Assembly (NCBI GenBank): GCA_028551475.1
Contig: CM052355.1
Coordinates: 26,935,580-26,999,579, forward strand
Direction of reading: 5' to 3'
Source: Casuarina equisetifolia
Lineage: Eukaryota; Streptophyta; Magnoliopsida; Fagales; Casuarinaceae
Length of the DNA stretch: 64,000 nucleotides
Position 1 is the first letter of the stretch, and each line of letters opens with the position of its first letter. A program made the position numbers and the translations under genes. Positions 35,338 to 48,445 of the stretch are shown one piece after another. The notes beneath the pieces were generated by a model that did not search any database, had not been told where the DNA came from, and worked only from the letters and a program-made list of their open reading frames with translations.

Positions 35338-37205
35338 ACTAGTGTGATGCTATGGCTGTTGAGTACACTGCTCTTTTCTAAAATGGTACATCAGCCCTAG
35401 TTCCTCTCACCCCTAGTGTTAAGCTCATTAGTTGCAAATAGATCTACAAGGTCAAACTTAAGTCTGATGGCTCACTAGAACACTACAAGGCTTGTCTCGT
35501 GGTTAGTGGTTTCCATAAGAAGGAAGGTATTGACTACATTAAAACATTCAACCTCTTGGCGAAGCCTGCCACTATCCACACTATTCTTGCATTGGCCTAC
35601 TCTTGTGGCTAGTTGATTTGACAACTGGATGTTTTTAATGTCTTGCTACCTGGTCACCTCTTTGAAGTAGTCTACATGGAACAACCTAAGGGTTTTGTTG
35701 ACACCAAGCACCCCCACCATGTTTGCTACCTATATCACTCTCTCTATGGCTTGAAACAAGTGCCTTGTATGTGGTACTAGTGACTCAGCTCCTTCTTTGT
35801 CTCTTTAAGCTTTATGATCTCCATGGAGGACACCTTTTTGTTTACTCTCCACACTTCTTAGTACAACTTCATCCTCATTGTTTATGTAGTGACATTATTC
35901 TAACTGGTTCCTCACAAGCTTCATTCTTTCCTTTTCTCCATGCTCTTCATCATGAATTTTCTCTTAAGGACCTTAGCCTTATCCATTACTTCCTTGGTGT
36001 TGAAGTTCAACCTACTTCAAGCGGTTTCTTTCTCTATTAAGCCAAGTTCACACTTGACATCCTTGCTCGAGTCAAGATGAACAATGTTAAGGCCATCTCC
36101 ACTCCTTGCTCTACAGATGATCCACTCTTTGTCCATTCTAGAGAACCTTTAGTTGATCCCATGCTTTACCGTAGCATTGTTGGCATTATTTAGTATCTCA
36201 CTCTGACACATCCAGACATTGCCTACTCTGTCAACACCACATGTCAATATCTTCACTACCCCACCACCATTCATTGGCAGGTAATGAAATGCATCCTTCT
36301 TTACTTGACAACCTTTCCTTAACTTGGTCTTTTCACTCGCGGCCCTTCCACCTCATTCTGTGCCTTCTCTAATGCTGATTGGGCCAGTGATTATGACAAT
36401 TGGCACTTTATTGGTGGTTTTTATATCTTCATTGGTTGGAACCTTATTTCCTAGATCTCTCATAAACAATGCACCATCACTCATTCTAGCATTGAGGTCG
36501 AGTGTAAATCCTTGGTTGACACCACTGTGAAACTTATGTGGATTGAGTAACTCCTTCGTGACCTTCACGCACTCTCGCCACATCCTCCGACTCTTTAGTG
36601 TGACATGTATGCTCTCTACTTGACTGCCAACCCTATCTTTCATGCTTGCACCAAGCACATTGAAATTGATTTTCATTTTATTGTGAATGCTTTGCTCATA
36701 GTTAACTATTTATCCAATTTATTTCCTCCATTGACTAACTTGCTAACATTTTCACCAAAGGCCTCTTTTCTACTCGCTTTAAGCTTCTTCGTTCAAGCTG
36801 ATGCTACATGCTGCCCTTTCAGCTTGCAAAGGGATGTTAGAACACTCGTCCACGTCAACTACCACGTCAAGTGACAAGTCTTCGGCCACATTGGTTCAAT
36901 GTTAGCCTTCAGCCACGTCAGCAAGTACCTGACTCGTGTTTATAAGCAATCATGAGAGCCTTCGATTACCACTACTCCTTCGTTAGAAATTCCTTTTGTT
37001 TTCAATTGTCCAAATTTGTAAAGAAATTAATCGTGATTTGTTTGTAATTTCTTTTCGATTTTGATATTTGTAAACTCATCTATATAATCTGCGACTAATC
37101 AATGAAAATATCATCTAGAATTTTTTAGAAATTAAGGTTTGATCAAAATTAGGGTTTGTGTGTTAATTCGCCTAGTCAGAAAATTATCCTGTTGATCCTC
37201 CCTAA
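35338..37205 (+). mobile_element. Copia element fragment inside the NBS-LRR relic
   Basis: The plus strand carries Copia reverse transcriptase (an ISCK-IYKVK-like start, HYKACLVVSGFHKKEGIDY, QLDVFN, EVVYMEQPKGFVDTKHPHHV, LYHSLYGLKQ), RNase H (to about 36720), a polypurine tract and the start of the 3' LTR (TGTTAGAACACTCG at 36835). The 5' half and 5' LTR are absent. It lies opposite in strand to the NBS-LRR relic and separates two of its LRR blocks. Old and broken many times. Confidence 0.85.
36835..37205 (+). repeat. 3' LTR of Copia fragment (right end approximate)
   Basis: Starts TGTTAG directly after GCAAAGGGA. The right end is uncertain because no second LTR is available for comparison; it must lie before the resumed LRR sequence near 37210. 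Confidence 0.6.
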
Positions 37206-37350
37206 TTATCCAATTTCTATCAATAATGGAATTTGGCAAAGATCTAATACCCATGCTAGATAAGTGTAGGACTTGAAGTGAAGGCATATAATCAAAAAAT
37301 GATTGAGGAATCTTTCTTAGTCTTTTATTTCCTTGAAGAAACAATCAAGA
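37132..37350 (-). pseudogene. NBS-LRR fragment (upstream LRR)
   Basis: The minus strand reads LQGNKRLRKIPQSFFDYMPS, LQVLHLSSMGIRSLPNSI, the classic first LRR after NB-ARC in CC-NBS-LRR proteins. Homology ends at LPNSI near 37210, where the Copia insert begins; LRR continues at 35330. Nothing of NB-ARC is recognised further upstream. Confidence 0.85.
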
Positions 37351-37389
37351 GCTTAGAAATCCCAATTGGGATTAAATCCCTTATTTAGC

Positions 37390-37650
37390 ATACCCTAGGC
37401 CTGGCATCTGGATTGTGGGGGCGGCGCCAATTATCTGTCCTGGTGGGTTGCTGATGGTAGGTGGGGTGGGTTATGATCATAGGAGATTGAGGCGTCGACA
37501 GATGGGAATCTGATGAGGGGGAACTTGCCCGGGGTCTGTCAAGGAACGAAGTTATGCTGTGGGAAGGGAGGTGGTGGGTGGAAACTTGTAAGGCGGTGGA
37601 ATCTGTCGGCGGTGGGGAAGAGGTGGTGGCGGAAGGGGAGCTCCCGCAAC
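37390..37650. other. G-rich unassigned segment
   Basis: A GC/G-rich island (GTGGGGGCGGCG, GGTAGGTGGGGTGGG, GGAAGGGAGGTGGTGGGTGG) in AT-rich surroundings, with ORFs but no recognisable protein. The many G-runs could form quadruplexes on the plus strand. Confidence 0.4.
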
Positions 37651-38971
37651 CTTTCCCTTTTGCGTTTAGATTTTCAAGTTAAGAATGTCGTGGCTGTTTT
37701 CATATTTGAAAAATAATTTTCAACGATAATGCGCAGGGAAAAATTAAAAAAAGAAGAAGAGTATTTACTCTGAAGATCAATGTTGAAAGCTGTTTGCGAA
37801 TATAAAAAACTAACTTTAACTACCCACATAACGTTCAACTATCAAGGTTGATTGTTTCAATTTGGAATGTCATTTATGAATTACATAGTTAGGTAACGCT
37901 CGCTTATGAATTGCTGTTTGAGATAACAAGAGGGGCGCCGAAGGAAAGGGTTCATAAGAAATGAAACATAGGCATGTCCAGAATGTTTAACATCTACCAT
38001 AGAGCAATAATTCACACGAACAAGCATTTCATTGAGTCTTAAGAAGAACTCCTCGTTATCAAAGCTGAATTCCTTCAACTGCAAAAAAACACGTGTTATG
38101 ACTAGTTTATTATTTTTATGCTATTCCAACAATTAGGGATGTCTTACGTGGAGTCATCAGTTTCTTCCAGGCATTTAACGTTCATTTTCTTTGTAGGATA
38201 AAATGCTACAATATGACATGATAAAGCTTAAAGGTTGTGTTAATGAATATAAAGTCTACAAAAGATATTGCCGTTATTGGTGTTAAGAGTTCAGAACATA
38301 TTTTGTACATTCTATCTGTTATTTCCTTGTATTCATTATAATTATGTGTTTCTTAGTTGAAATAGAGAAGGGGATTCGAACCTTGGGCAATAGGCCTAGT
38401 AGGTCGGTAGCCCCTTGGGCTTACTTTCGAACTATTTTTTAATTCGCTCGATAGGGATCAAAGCTGATCCTTTTATAAGTTATCATTAAAACAAACAATT
38501 CTTAGTATGGATGACCACAATGTAAAATTTATAAAGTCATAGAACCAATTAGGTATGAAATCTTGCTTCAACAAGATGTTCTCATTTTTCTTGATATTAC
38601 CACGTATCTTTGAAGTTATATGAGCAGTTAAAAAATAGTTTATGGGAATAGTATAGGCAATACTTTAAAGTTAAGCAACTAAGAAGATAAAACCGAAGTC
38701 TATGAAGGTCGAAGAAGAACTGTTAATTCGGTCTTGTGTCAATAGATTTTTAACCTACTCCATTTATTCATTCATAACGTAGGCACTACCACATCACGTC
38801 AACCTAAACTCATAATCAGCAAATAAAGTGAAAATTTTGCAGGGAAGTACATGGTAAAAGGTGCCTGCAAATCTAAATGGTGGGCAACCATCAAAGGCCA
38901 AATGGGTTGTCGACTTGTCAGTGCTGGCTTTCCCCTATTGGGATACGTGGGAGGAGGCCAAACTCGGTGCA
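37651..38971 (-). repeat. Segmental duplication, copy 2 (distal part)
   Basis: Matches 24780-25830 in order, including AAACAAACAATTCTTAGTATGG (about 38486) and the TTTTGCAGGGAAGTACATGGTAAA block at 38835 (25774 in copy 1). It ends at the chromovirus insertion site. It includes the last codons of Cys-rich gene copy 2: after the target site the minus strand reads about 16 residues to a TGA near 38920. Confidence 0.8.
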
Positions 38972-39473
38972 TGTTGCAGTCCGTTTGGTTTCCCGCGACA
39001 GAATTGGAAAATAGAATACCGCCGAGAGCCTTAGATTGGGATCTCGTGATACGCCCAAGAGGTTGGACTGGAAAATCCTAATCTGTCCACTTGCCTCTCT
39101 GCTTCTTCTTCCCTATTGCTGCGGTTTAAGAAACAAAGCTCACACACACTCGTCTCTATATGAGGGAGACACCTCCATAAAACATTCCAGAGAATGCCTT
39201 TGATTGAAAATAGAAATTTGATACCCTCACAGCCCACTCCCGTTCCCTATTACAACCTCTCGTGATTCTCTGTAACTGCCAGAGTAATCTTAGCCTTACA
39301 TCTATTATTTAATTACAATGAACGGTTAGGACTTCCTTCTAAAGTGGCTACGTGTTATTAGCCACTTGCACCTTCTTCGTCACCCTTCTCTCCCTTCTCC
39401 AATGATTCTGCCACATCATTCAGTCCCCTTGATAGTAGCATTTTAACACCCACGTCATCTCTCTCTTGTAACA
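38972..39473 (-). repeat. 3' LTR of chromovirus
   Basis: 502 bp; roughly a dozen substitutions and one 2-bp indel against the 5' LTR at 54014-54517. Confidence 0.92.
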
Positions 39474-39479
39474 TTCCTC

Positions 39480-39957
39480 CCTCCTTATTGAGAACCTTGT
39501 CCTCAAGGTTCAGATGAGGAAATCGTGCTTGCATCTGTTGTAGATCCTCCCCAGTCGCTTCTGCAGAAGACAGGCCTTGCTAGTGTATCAGTAATTGCTT
39601 ACAACCCTTTACTGTCCTAGTGTCCAGTACTACCTGTGGTAAGGTAATCAATTGATCCCGTTGTGCAAGATATGTTGGTAGCTGCGACTGCACAACTGTA
39701 GATGGTCCAATGAACTTCTTAAGTTGAGAGACATGAAAAACAGCATGAATATAAGAATCTTCTGGTAACTTCAGGCGATAAGCTACTTCTCCCACACGCT
39801 GCAGAATTTCGAAGGGTCCATAATAACGGGCCAGCAACTTATTTCCCTTCCTTAATGCCATTGAAGTTTGCTTGTAGGGCTATAATTTCAGATAGACGAA
39901 GTCACCCACCTCAAAGCTCACCTCCTTGTGCTTCAGATCATAATAATGCTTCATACG
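39480..39957 (-). mobile_element. Chromovirus integrase C-terminus and chromodomain-like tail
   Basis: The minus strand has KGNKLLARYYGPFEILQRVG, then AVFHVSQLKKFIG, the post-integrase GPF/Y-type region, followed by a stretch resembling the end of plant chromodomains (EATGEDLQQMQARFPHLNLE-like). It is separated from the integrase core by the 9.9-kb nested element. Confidence 0.8.
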
Positions 39958-39962
39958 GTTTT

Positions 39963-41377
39963 TGTTCGGTGAATTTTAAATACAAGTGAACATGTCGAAC
40001 AAGTAATATAATGATAAGAAAAGTATCGTCCCACGAAGATTGGTGAATACTAAACTAATTAAGTACTAATGATGAATAAATCCTAAAATTTCTCTAGCAA
40101 ATCAAAATATTGTTGATGATGAATTAAAATTTAAAACTTTCAAAACGAAAACTCAAGACTTATTAAAATTGAATCCAAGTAAGAAAAATCAAGATGAGAA
40201 ACATGTTAGAGCTTCCGATTTCACCATAACTACTAGATATGAATTTTTATAGTTTATGCCTACAAGAATGATATTACCCATGTGATGACGGAACTTCCTA
40301 ATTTATTTACTATCCTATGTCTAGGTATAGCAAACCTATTTAGTTCATTAATTCACTATATCTCTATATGTGAATTGAAACAAACCAAATGCATTAGGAT
40401 TTGTGAATATTCCTGGTTTACAATAAATCTTTCGATCATCTTATCACCAAAAGCCACACAAATAACATGGTATATGTCTATCCACATTTAATTCATGGTT
40501 ATATATTATAAGAAGCAATTGCATATTATTACCTCTCAGTCTCAAATATGCACATCAAATCATTCAAGTGGTGGCCAATCACTTAAAAGCATTAAGCATA
40601 ATAATATATAACTCACATAAATAAAATATCTTTCAAAACATAAAAACTTATAAAATTCACATCATCATAGTTAGGCTACATCTTCACTCTAACAAAAGAA
40701 GTTTAGAACATAATAAAATAACAAACCAAAGCAATAGTAGAAATTAAGCAAAACATCTTAAATAAAAAAAAAATAGGAAAGTTGTCACCACACTGTCTTT
40801 TCTTTAAGAATTCTTTACAGAATTCCTATAATTCAAGAATGATAAGAAGTAGAGGGAAGCTTTCGCGCCTCTATTTCTCTTTTTCTTTCTTGGTTTTCTC
40901 TTTCTTCTCTCACTTTTTCTCTCTTCCTTGGTTGATTTTGGCGGCAACACACGGCTTCTTCTTCTTTTCTCTCTCTTCTCTCTCTTGTGCGGCGCCTTCT
41001 CCTCCCCTTTTAATTCACGTTCCTTTGCCTTTTTATTCTATCTTGGGATGCGTGCCCTAAGATTCTCCCTTAATAATTCACTTTTTTTGCCCCTTTTCCT
41101 TTATTTCCTTTCTTGTCCTTTTTTGTCCTTTTCCTCCTCTTTTGCTGCTTTACACGTTGCCTCCTCTTTTCTTCTTTTGACTTCTTTTTCTTTCCTTGTC
41201 TTCTTCACGTGCCTTTTTGTAACTTTCTCTTCCTTTATTTCTTTTGCTCTTTTGGGGTTTGCTGCATAAATAACACCAGTTTACATAAATATATCAAAAC
41301 TTAAATATTATCTTATAAAACTTGTATTATTTATATCCTAAAATAGTCAAAATAACTCTATAAAAATAGAGTTATCA
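39963..41377 (-). repeat. 3' LTR of nested Athila-like element
   Basis: 1415 bp with an ATAACTCTA...TAGAGTTAT palindrome at its outer minus-strand start; about 12 differences from the other LTR. Confidence 0.93.
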
Positions 41378-42964
41378 AAACCCCCAAACTTGACATTTTG
41401 CTAGTCCTCGAGCAAAAGTAAGAGATAATAGTTTCAGACAAAACCCTTTCTTGAAATTCACTCAAAATTGCTCAACTTAACAATTCAAAGAAAAAATATA
41501 GCTTTCATGCAAACACAACAATTGTTCATAAGATAAGATAGACTCTTAACTATGTTGACCATGTTCGTATGTGTGAGTGTGAGTCCTTATCTTTTCAACT
41601 ATATGCACTCTAAATAGATCCACATTAATATGCAATCTCTCAAAATCTTTAACCAAACCTCATAGGTTTGCTTTTCATTCCTCTCTCCACTAATGTAGGC
41701 CAATCATCTAACCAAGAATCAATAGGACTTTTATAAGCTTGTAATGTAAGGCTGGGCTAGGGGTAAGATGAAAGTCATTTAGGCTAAATTCACCCATGAA
41801 CACATTGCTTTCTAGGATCTAATTTAAGCTTTTGTCACTTCCTTTCTTTGCTTTCTTTTTTTTTTTTTTTGCAAATGATCTTTCTATCACAAATTCTCTC
41901 ATTTATTTCTTCCCAAAAATACTTGATTTCACTTGGATTTCGACACTCACAAAAGTCACAATCATGCTTGCAATCATAAAGCAAGTAGTAGGACTAGAAA
42001 TGTAATCATTATAATCTTATCTTGTTGATGACATCCAACTACTGTGCAAAAGTCAATTTCTAAACCTTTAGTTGCTTGAATTTGACAATAAGCAATAAGA
42101 GAATTCCATTCTTAGACAAATGTTGCATTTCCTTTTTTTTTTTTTTTTTGCATTCACAAAAGCAACATATTATGCTACATAATCATTGCAATTAATATCC
42201 TTCCCATATAACATCCTTCCCTTCGACTTCTCTTTCACTCAAAATCAACATGTTCAAGGGTGCGGGACGAAAAGATAATTTATCAAAGGCTCAAAGGTAT
42301 ATATATGTGGGTGTCAAAATAAAAAAAATGGATATAAATCAAGGCTCAGCGGGGTGACTGGTGATAAATAAATAAGGTTGGCTTGAAAGGCTCAAACGAT
42401 CCAAAGAATGGCCTAAATCATTTTCTCAATTAGATGCAGCCTAGGATTTCGCCTCAAGAGAAAATCAAACAAATTCTAAGATTCAGGTGAGATCTAAGAA
42501 AATCACATACTTCACATGAATGTTCTCTAGAGATACACATAATTTAAAAAATGAAGGACTTTTAGTGCTTAATAAATGAATCAACATAATCAAAATCACA
42601 CTTAACTCACATCACAATTGTAGGTTTGAACAGAATCTACATCTTCCTAAGAATCGCTAAGAATTCAAAACAAAGGGTTTAATCATGACATGAGAAAAAT
42701 TCAATTAGATTTAGCAAGAAAAGATTTATTTTCCCACCCCCAAACTTGAATGGAGCATTGTCCTCAATGTAAAAAGAAATAAAGCAAAAATAAAGGTAAA
42801 ATAGGAATGAGAAAACTCCCCTGATTGTAGGTGATAGCCATAGAAAGCTTTGAGGAGATGGTGGTGACAAAATTTTCAACAAAAGAACCAATAAAATGCT
42901 TGGGTTGCCTCCCAAGAAGCGCTTGCTTTATAGTTTTTAGCCAAACTATCTTCAATGTTGCTAC
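41378..42964 (-). other. Non-coding 3' region of Athila-like element
   Basis: No coding domain. It is collinear with 28920-30550 of the young element: a TAAGATAGACTCTTAACTATGT block, CTTCCCCTCGACTTCTCT-like, GGCTTGAAAGGCTCAA, GGATTTCGC, and CCTCCCAAGAAGCGCTTGCT at the pol end. Conservation of about 1.5 kb of non-coding DNA between the two elements suggests a packaging or processing role, or simply recent common origin. Confidence 0.6.
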
Positions 42965-45900
42965 TCAAGGAGGAAGAAGATCAATGGTAGTCTTCTGCGT
43001 ATTGACTCCCTCAAAGTAGGGCTTCAAACGCTGACCATTCACCTTAAACGTGCCTTGGGTGTCATTTGCAACTTCTATTGCTCCATATGGGAATACCTTA
43101 GTGACTATGAAAGGGCCAGACCATCGAGACCGCAATTTACTTGGAAACAATTTAAGACGAGAATGATAGAGTAATACTTTTTGGCCAACCACAAACTCTC
43201 TCCTTAATATGTGTTTGTCATGCCATCTTTTTGTCCGCTCCTTGTATATTTTGGCATTTTCGTAGGCCTCATCTCGTAATTCCTGCAATTCATTCAGCTG
43301 CAACAATCGAGTTTCACCTGCAGACTGCATATCAAAGTTCAAAAATTTCAAAGCCCAATATGCTTTATGCTCTAATTCTACCGGTAGATGACAAGCCTTC
43401 CCAAACACTAGCCTAAAAGGAGACATTCCAATTGGTGTTTTGAATGCTATTCTATAGGCCCAAAGTGCATCATCAAGTTTCATTGACCAATCTTTCCTTG
43501 AGGTATTCACAGTTTTTTCCAAAATTCTCTTAATTTCCCTATTTGATATCTCAACTTGACCACTAGTCTGAGGGTGATAAGGGGTAACAATCTTATGGGT
43601 AACCCCATACTTACCCAAAAGTGCTTCAAATTGTTTGTTGCAAAAATGGGTCCCTCTATCACTTATGATTGCCCTAGGAGTGCCAAAACGGGTAAAAATA
43701 TTTTTCTTTAAGAATTTAACCACAACTTTAGCATCATTTATAGGCAATGCTACTGCTTCTACCCACTTAGACACATACTCAATAGCCACCAAAATATACA
43801 TATTTCCATAAGAAGGTGGAAAGGGTCCCATGAAGTCAATACCCCAAACATCAAATAACTCACACACAACAACATTGTTTAGAGGCATCTCATGTTTCCT
43901 AGAAATATTCCCAGTTCTTTGACATTGATCACATGCAACTACATATGAATATGCATCTCTAAAAAGTGTAGGCCAATAAAATCCAGACTGTAAAACCTTA
44001 GCTGCAGTTCTGGTGGCACCAAAATGACCACCAGCTTCTCTAGCATGACAATGGTGTAGGATACTAGCCATCTCTTCCTCAGGAACACATCTCCTTATAA
44101 CCTGGTCTACACATACTTTAAACAAGAAAGGCTCTTCCCAAAAATAATGTTTGAGGTCAGAAAAGAATTTTTTTCTTTGTTGATATGACATTTCAGGAGG
44201 AAGAACATTACTTATCAAATAATTGACAAAATCAGCATACCAGGGAATTTGGATGGATTGGAGCGCAAAAATGTTTTCGTCGGGAAATTCTTCCATAATC
44301 GGTTGATCTTCTTCCTTTAGATTGGGAATTCTGGACAAATGATCTGCAACTAGATTTTCGGTCCCTTTCTTATCCTTGATCTCCAAATCGAACTCTTGTA
44401 GCAGGAGAATCCACCTTATTAACCTAGGTTTTGATTCTTTCTTTTCAAGTAGATGCTTGAGAGCAGAATGGTCAGAATAAACAATAACTTTGGAACCAAT
44501 TAGATAAGAACGAAATTTATCAAAAGCAAATACTACTGCCAAAAGTTCTTTTTCTGTTGTTGAATAATTCAATTGTGCACCTGACAAGGTTCGACTGGCA
44601 TAGTGATTGGTCTGAAAAACTCCATTCTTCCGTTGTCCCAAAACAGCTCCTACTGCAAAATCACTAGCATCACACATTAGCTCAAAAGGTAAGTCCCATT
44701 CTGGTGCTGCCATGATTGGTGCTGATATTAACTTTTCCTTTAAAGTGTTAAAAGCTTGCAAGCATTCATCAGAAAAGTTATATTTCACATCTTTAACCAA
44801 CAAACTTGAAAGAGGTCTAGCGATTTTAGAAAAATCTTTTATGAATCGCCTATAGAATCCTGCATGCCTTAAAAAGCCTCTAACAAGTTTCACTGATGTT
44901 GGTGGGGGCAGTTTTGCAATGACCTCCACTTTAGCTCGATCAACCTCTAATCCTTTTTTAGATATCTTATGCCCAAGCACTATTCCTTCCTGCACCATAA
45001 AATGACATTTCTCCCAATTCAAAACAAGGTTAGTCTCCTCACACCTTTGTAAGACCCTTGCTAAATTATCTAAACAAATGTCAAATGATGAACCAAATAC
45101 AGAAAAATCATCCATGAAAATTTCAATGAATTTTTCAATCATATCAGAAAAAATGGCCATTATGCATCTCTGAAAAGTGGCTGGTGCATTACAAAGACCG
45201 AAGGGCATTCTTCTAAAAGCAAAGGTACCATAAGGACAAGTGAAAGTGGTTTTCTCTTGATCTTCTGGTGCAATGTGAATTTGATTATTCCCTGAATACC
45301 CATCAAGAAAGCAATAAAATTCATGTCCTGCAAGTCTTTCTAACATTTGATCAATAAATGGTAAAGGGAAATGATCTTTTCTAGTGGCATCATTTAGTTT
45401 TCTATAATCTATACACACACGCCATCCAGTAACTGTCCTAGTTGGAATCAATTCATTATTATCATTTCTTTGAACAGTCATACCTCCCTTCTTTGGCACA
45501 ACTTGCACAGGACTTACCCAGGGACTATCAGAGATAGGATAAATGATCCCTGCATCAAGCAACTTGATTACCTCAGCCTTCACCACTTCTTGCATCTTTG
45601 GATTTAATCGCCTTTGAGGTTGAACAGTAGCTTTGTACTGCTCTTCCATCAAAATCTTGTGCATGCAAAGTGAAGGACTAATTCCCTTGATGTCAGCTAT
45701 TTTCCATCCAATTGCTCCTTTATGCTCTCTCAACACCTGAAGTAATTTCTCTTCCATTGATTTTGTCAAAGAAGAAAATATAATTACTGGCAAAGTAGAA
45801 ACTTCATCTAAATAAACATATTTCAAATGAGAAGGTAAGGGCTTGAGTTCAAGAGTTGGGGGCTCTTCAATTGATGGCTTAGGTTTTGTCATATGTTGTC

Positions 45901-46642
45901 CCAACTCCTCAAACTTTGTTGCCTTTTGCTGTGAATATGGTGGATTTGCTTCCATGAGATTGGCATAATCCTGTATTTCTTCACTTTCAATTTCCTCATT
46001 CTTTGGGTGAACCAAGCATGCTTTAAGTGGATCCTTGAAAACCTTTTCTTGAAAAATCTTATTCACAAACTTATCAATTGTCTCAACCCTAAAGCAAGAA
46101 CTATCATCAGATGGATGTTTCATAGCAGTAAAAACATTAAAAGTGACAGAATCATTTTGAACTCTTAATATTAACTTCCCTTGTTGTACATCAATCAAAG
46201 CTCTTCCTGTTGCTAGAAAAGGTCGACCTAAGATAAGTGGTACCTCAAAGTCTTCCTCCATGTCAAGTACTATAAAATCTGCAGGAAAAATGAATTTGTC
46301 AACTTTTACCAATACATCTTCTACAATGCCCCTCGAATATTTAATTGATCGATCAGCCAATTGTAGGGACACTGTGGTTGGCTTCACTTCACCCAATCCT
46401 AATTTCCTGAAAACAGAAAAAGGCATTAGATTAATACTAGCTCTTAAATCACATAATGCCTTATCAAAGTGAGAATCTCCAATAGTACAAGGAATTGTAA
46501 AACTCCCTGGATCTTTTAATTTTGGAGGCAGTTTGTTTTGTAAGATGGCTGAGCATTCTTCAGTTAGCTTCACAGTTTCATACTCTTCCAGCTTCCTTTT
46601 GTTTTTCAATATCTCCTTAAGAAATTTTGCATAACTGGGCAT
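42965..46642 (-). CDS. Athila-like pol polyprotein
   Basis: 1225 codons open. In order: an aspartic protease region (about residues 60-150), reverse transcriptase with [20 protein letters not shown] and the catalytic FMDD, RNase H ([18 protein letters not shown], then a [15 protein letters not shown] block), an integrase zinc-binding HHCC region ([18 protein letters not shown] ... CDQCQR) and the integrase core ([37 protein letters not shown]). It belongs to the retroelement, not to the host. The length fits the family. Confidence 0.9.
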   Translation of the reverse strand: MPSYAKFLKEILKNKRKLEEYETVKLTEECSAILQNKLPPKLKDPGSFTIPCTIGDSHFDKALCDLRASINLMPFSVFRKLGLGEVKPTTVSLQLADRSIKYSRGIVEDVLVKVDKFIFPADFIVLDMEEDFEVPLILGRPFLATGRALIDVQQGKLILRVQNDSVTFNVFTAMKHPSDDSSCFRVETIDKFVNKIFQEKVFKDPLKACLVHPKNEEIESEEIQDYANLMEANPPYSQQKATKFEELGQHMTKPKPSIEEPPTLELKPLPSHLKYVYLDEVSTLPVIIFSSLTKSMEEKLLQVLREHKGAIGWKIADIKGISPSLCMHKILMEEQYKATVQPQRRLNPKMQEVVKAEVIKLLDAGIIYPISDSPWVSPVQVVPKKGGMTVQRNDNNELIPTRTVTGWRVCIDYRKLNDATRKDHFPLPFIDQMLERLAGHEFYCFLDGYSGNNQIHIAPEDQEKTTFTCPYGTFAFRRMPFGLCNAPATFQRCIMAIFSDMIEKFIEIFMDDFSVFGSSFDICLDNLARVLQRCEETNLVLNWEKCHFMVQEGIVLGHKISKKGLEVDRAKVEVIAKLPPPTSVKLVRGFLRHAGFYRRFIKDFSKIARPLSSLLVKDVKYNFSDECLQAFNTLKEKLISAPIMAAPEWDLPFELMCDASDFAVGAVLGQRKNGVFQTNHYASRTLSGAQLNYSTTEKELLAVVFAFDKFRSYLIGSKVIVYSDHSALKHLLEKKESKPRLIRWILLLQEFDLEIKDKKGTENLVADHLSRIPNLKEEDQPIMEEFPDENIFALQSIQIPWYADFVNYLISNVLPPEMSYQQRKKFFSDLKHYFWEEPFLFKVCVDQVIRRCVPEEEMASILHHCHAREAGGHFGATRTAAKVLQSGFYWPTLFRDAYSYVVACDQCQRTGNISRKHEMPLNNVVVCELFDVWGIDFMGPFPPSYGNMYILVAIEYVSKWVEAVALPINDAKVVVKFLKKNIFTRFGTPRAIISDRGTHFCNKQFEALLGKYGVTHKIVTPYHPQTSGQVEISNREIKRILEKTVNTSRKDWSMKLDDALWAYRIAFKTPIGMSPFRLVFGKACHLPVELEHKAYWALKFLNFDMQSAGETRLLQLNELQELRDEAYENAKIYKERTKRWHDKHILRREFVVGQKVLLYHSRLKLFPSKLRSRWSGPFIVTKVFPYGAIEVANDTQGTFKVNGQRLKPYFEGVNTQKTTIDLLPP

Positions 46643-46711
46643 TTGAGCTAATGCATCTGCAAAAGGAATGTTAATATGTAATTTTTTAAATACATCAAGA
46701 AATTTAGAAAA

Positions 46712-48319
46712 CTACTTATCTATTTTATGTTGCTGGAGTCTCTGAGGAAATGGAACTGGAGGCACATAAGGCTTGGGATTATCAGGGAATAATGTCCTCT
46801 TGGTTGCCTCCTCAGGTTGCGTGCTAACATCATCTTCCTTATCCCTGACATTTTCCTTCTCAACATTATCTTTTCCCACTTGTTTGCCATTTCTCAAGGT
46901 TATTACCTTTGCATCTTCTATAGGATTCTTCTCTATGCTACTTGGCAATGAACCTTGTTGTCTTCCAGAAATCATATTAGCCAACTGACCTATTTGCACC
47001 TCTAAATTTCGAATTGAAGCTTCTTGGTTTTACATTCTTGTTTCGTTGTTCTGTAACATCTTGGCAACCATTTCCTCTAAGTTAGGCTTCTTTTCTTCTG
47101 GTTGCCTGAACCCTGGTGGTGGCCTCATTGCATTAGAATTACTCTATGAAAAATTTGGGTGGTTACGCCATCCCAGATTGTAAGTGTTGGAGTATGGATT
47201 ATTTTGTGGCCTATTTGAATTTCCAACATAATTAGCATCTTCGCTACCTTGTGCAAAGGTGTTACCTACTTGGCACTCTATGCTTGCATGTCCTCCACCA
47301 CAATGATCACATAATATGTTCTGAATCCTCATGACTGGAGCACTCAGGTTATCTATTTTCTTGTTGAGTTTTTCAATTTGTGCATACATTGCAGTGTAAG
47401 CATCTACTTCATGAATTCCACTAGCTTTCCTCACTGGTGACCTCTCAGTAGGCCATTGATAACTATTATTTGCCATTTCCTCCAAAAGATCATATGCTTC
47501 TTCTGGTGTCTTATTGTTCAAAGCCCTTCCTGCAGCTGCATCAAGCATAAAACGAAGATTTGTACTAGACCCATTATAGAAAGTTTGTACTTGTAACCAT
47601 ATGGGTAGTCCATGTTGTGGACATCTTCTTAAAAGCTCTTTGAATCTTTCCCAAGCTTCATATAATGATTCATTGTCCATCTGCATAAAAGCGGTAATAT
47701 CGTTACGCATTTTGGCAGGTTTTGCTGGAGGAAAGAACTTACTAAGAAATTTCTGAGCCAAATCATCCCATGTTGTAATTGATCCTGCAGGAAGAGAAGA
47801 AAGCCAACTTTTAGCTTTGTCTTTTAAAGAAAATGGGAATAGCCTTAATCTAACAGCATCATCTGTGACTCCATTGTATTTAATCATGTCACAGATTTCA
47901 AGAAAAGCATCAATGTGAGCATTTGGATCATCGTTTGGTAGCCCACTAAATTGCACAGAATTTTGAAGCATCTGAATGAGTGCTGGCTTGATTTCAAAGT
48001 TGTTTGCTTGAATTGCAGGCCTTTTGATGCTTGATGTGGCACCCTGAACTGTTGGTGCAACATATTCTTTTAGAAGCTTGCGTGCATCATCATTCTCCGC
48101 CATTTTTCTAACTTCACTTCTTTGTTCTCTTAACTCTTTTCGTTGCCTTCTGACTGTGCGTTCAATTTCTAGGTCAAGATTAACAAGTTGTTCTTTTTGG
48201 CTACGGGTCATACACGTCAGCAACACTCCTGAAAAGTAACAACTAAAACAAATGATTAAAATTTTGTTTTTAAAGGAAAAATAACAATAATAAAGCAAAA
48301 TAAAAATAAAATCTAACAA
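46712..48319 (-). mobile_element. Athila-like gag region
   Basis: The N-terminal part has MTRSQKEQLVNLDLEIERTV near 48210, the retrotransposon gag domain (LRLFPFSLKDKAKSWLSSLP, SKFFPPAKPAKMRND, ESLYEAWERFKELLRRCPQH), a Cys/His region (LCDHCGGGHASIECQVGN) and then a linker towards pol (IEKNPIEDAKVITLRNGKQV). Lies directly inside the primer site. Confidence 0.85.
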
Positions 48320-48445
48320 AACAAAACGAATGAAAAAAAATTGTTTTTTTTTAACAAAATAAAAACTAGATTAAACTTAGAATTATTCGGTATTAATATT
48401 AATCAGTAGTAAAACAACCAATCCCCGGCAACGACGCCAAAAACT

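Noticed and set aside
40782-41269. Hydrophobic, Phe/Ser/Leu-rich ORFs, repeated at 49264-49751
   Set aside because: They read through a CT-rich stretch of the LTR on the strand opposite to the element; low-complexity composition.
46260-46988. Plus-strand ORFs opposite the Athila-like coding region
   Set aside because: Antisense shadows of the element's gag-pol frames.
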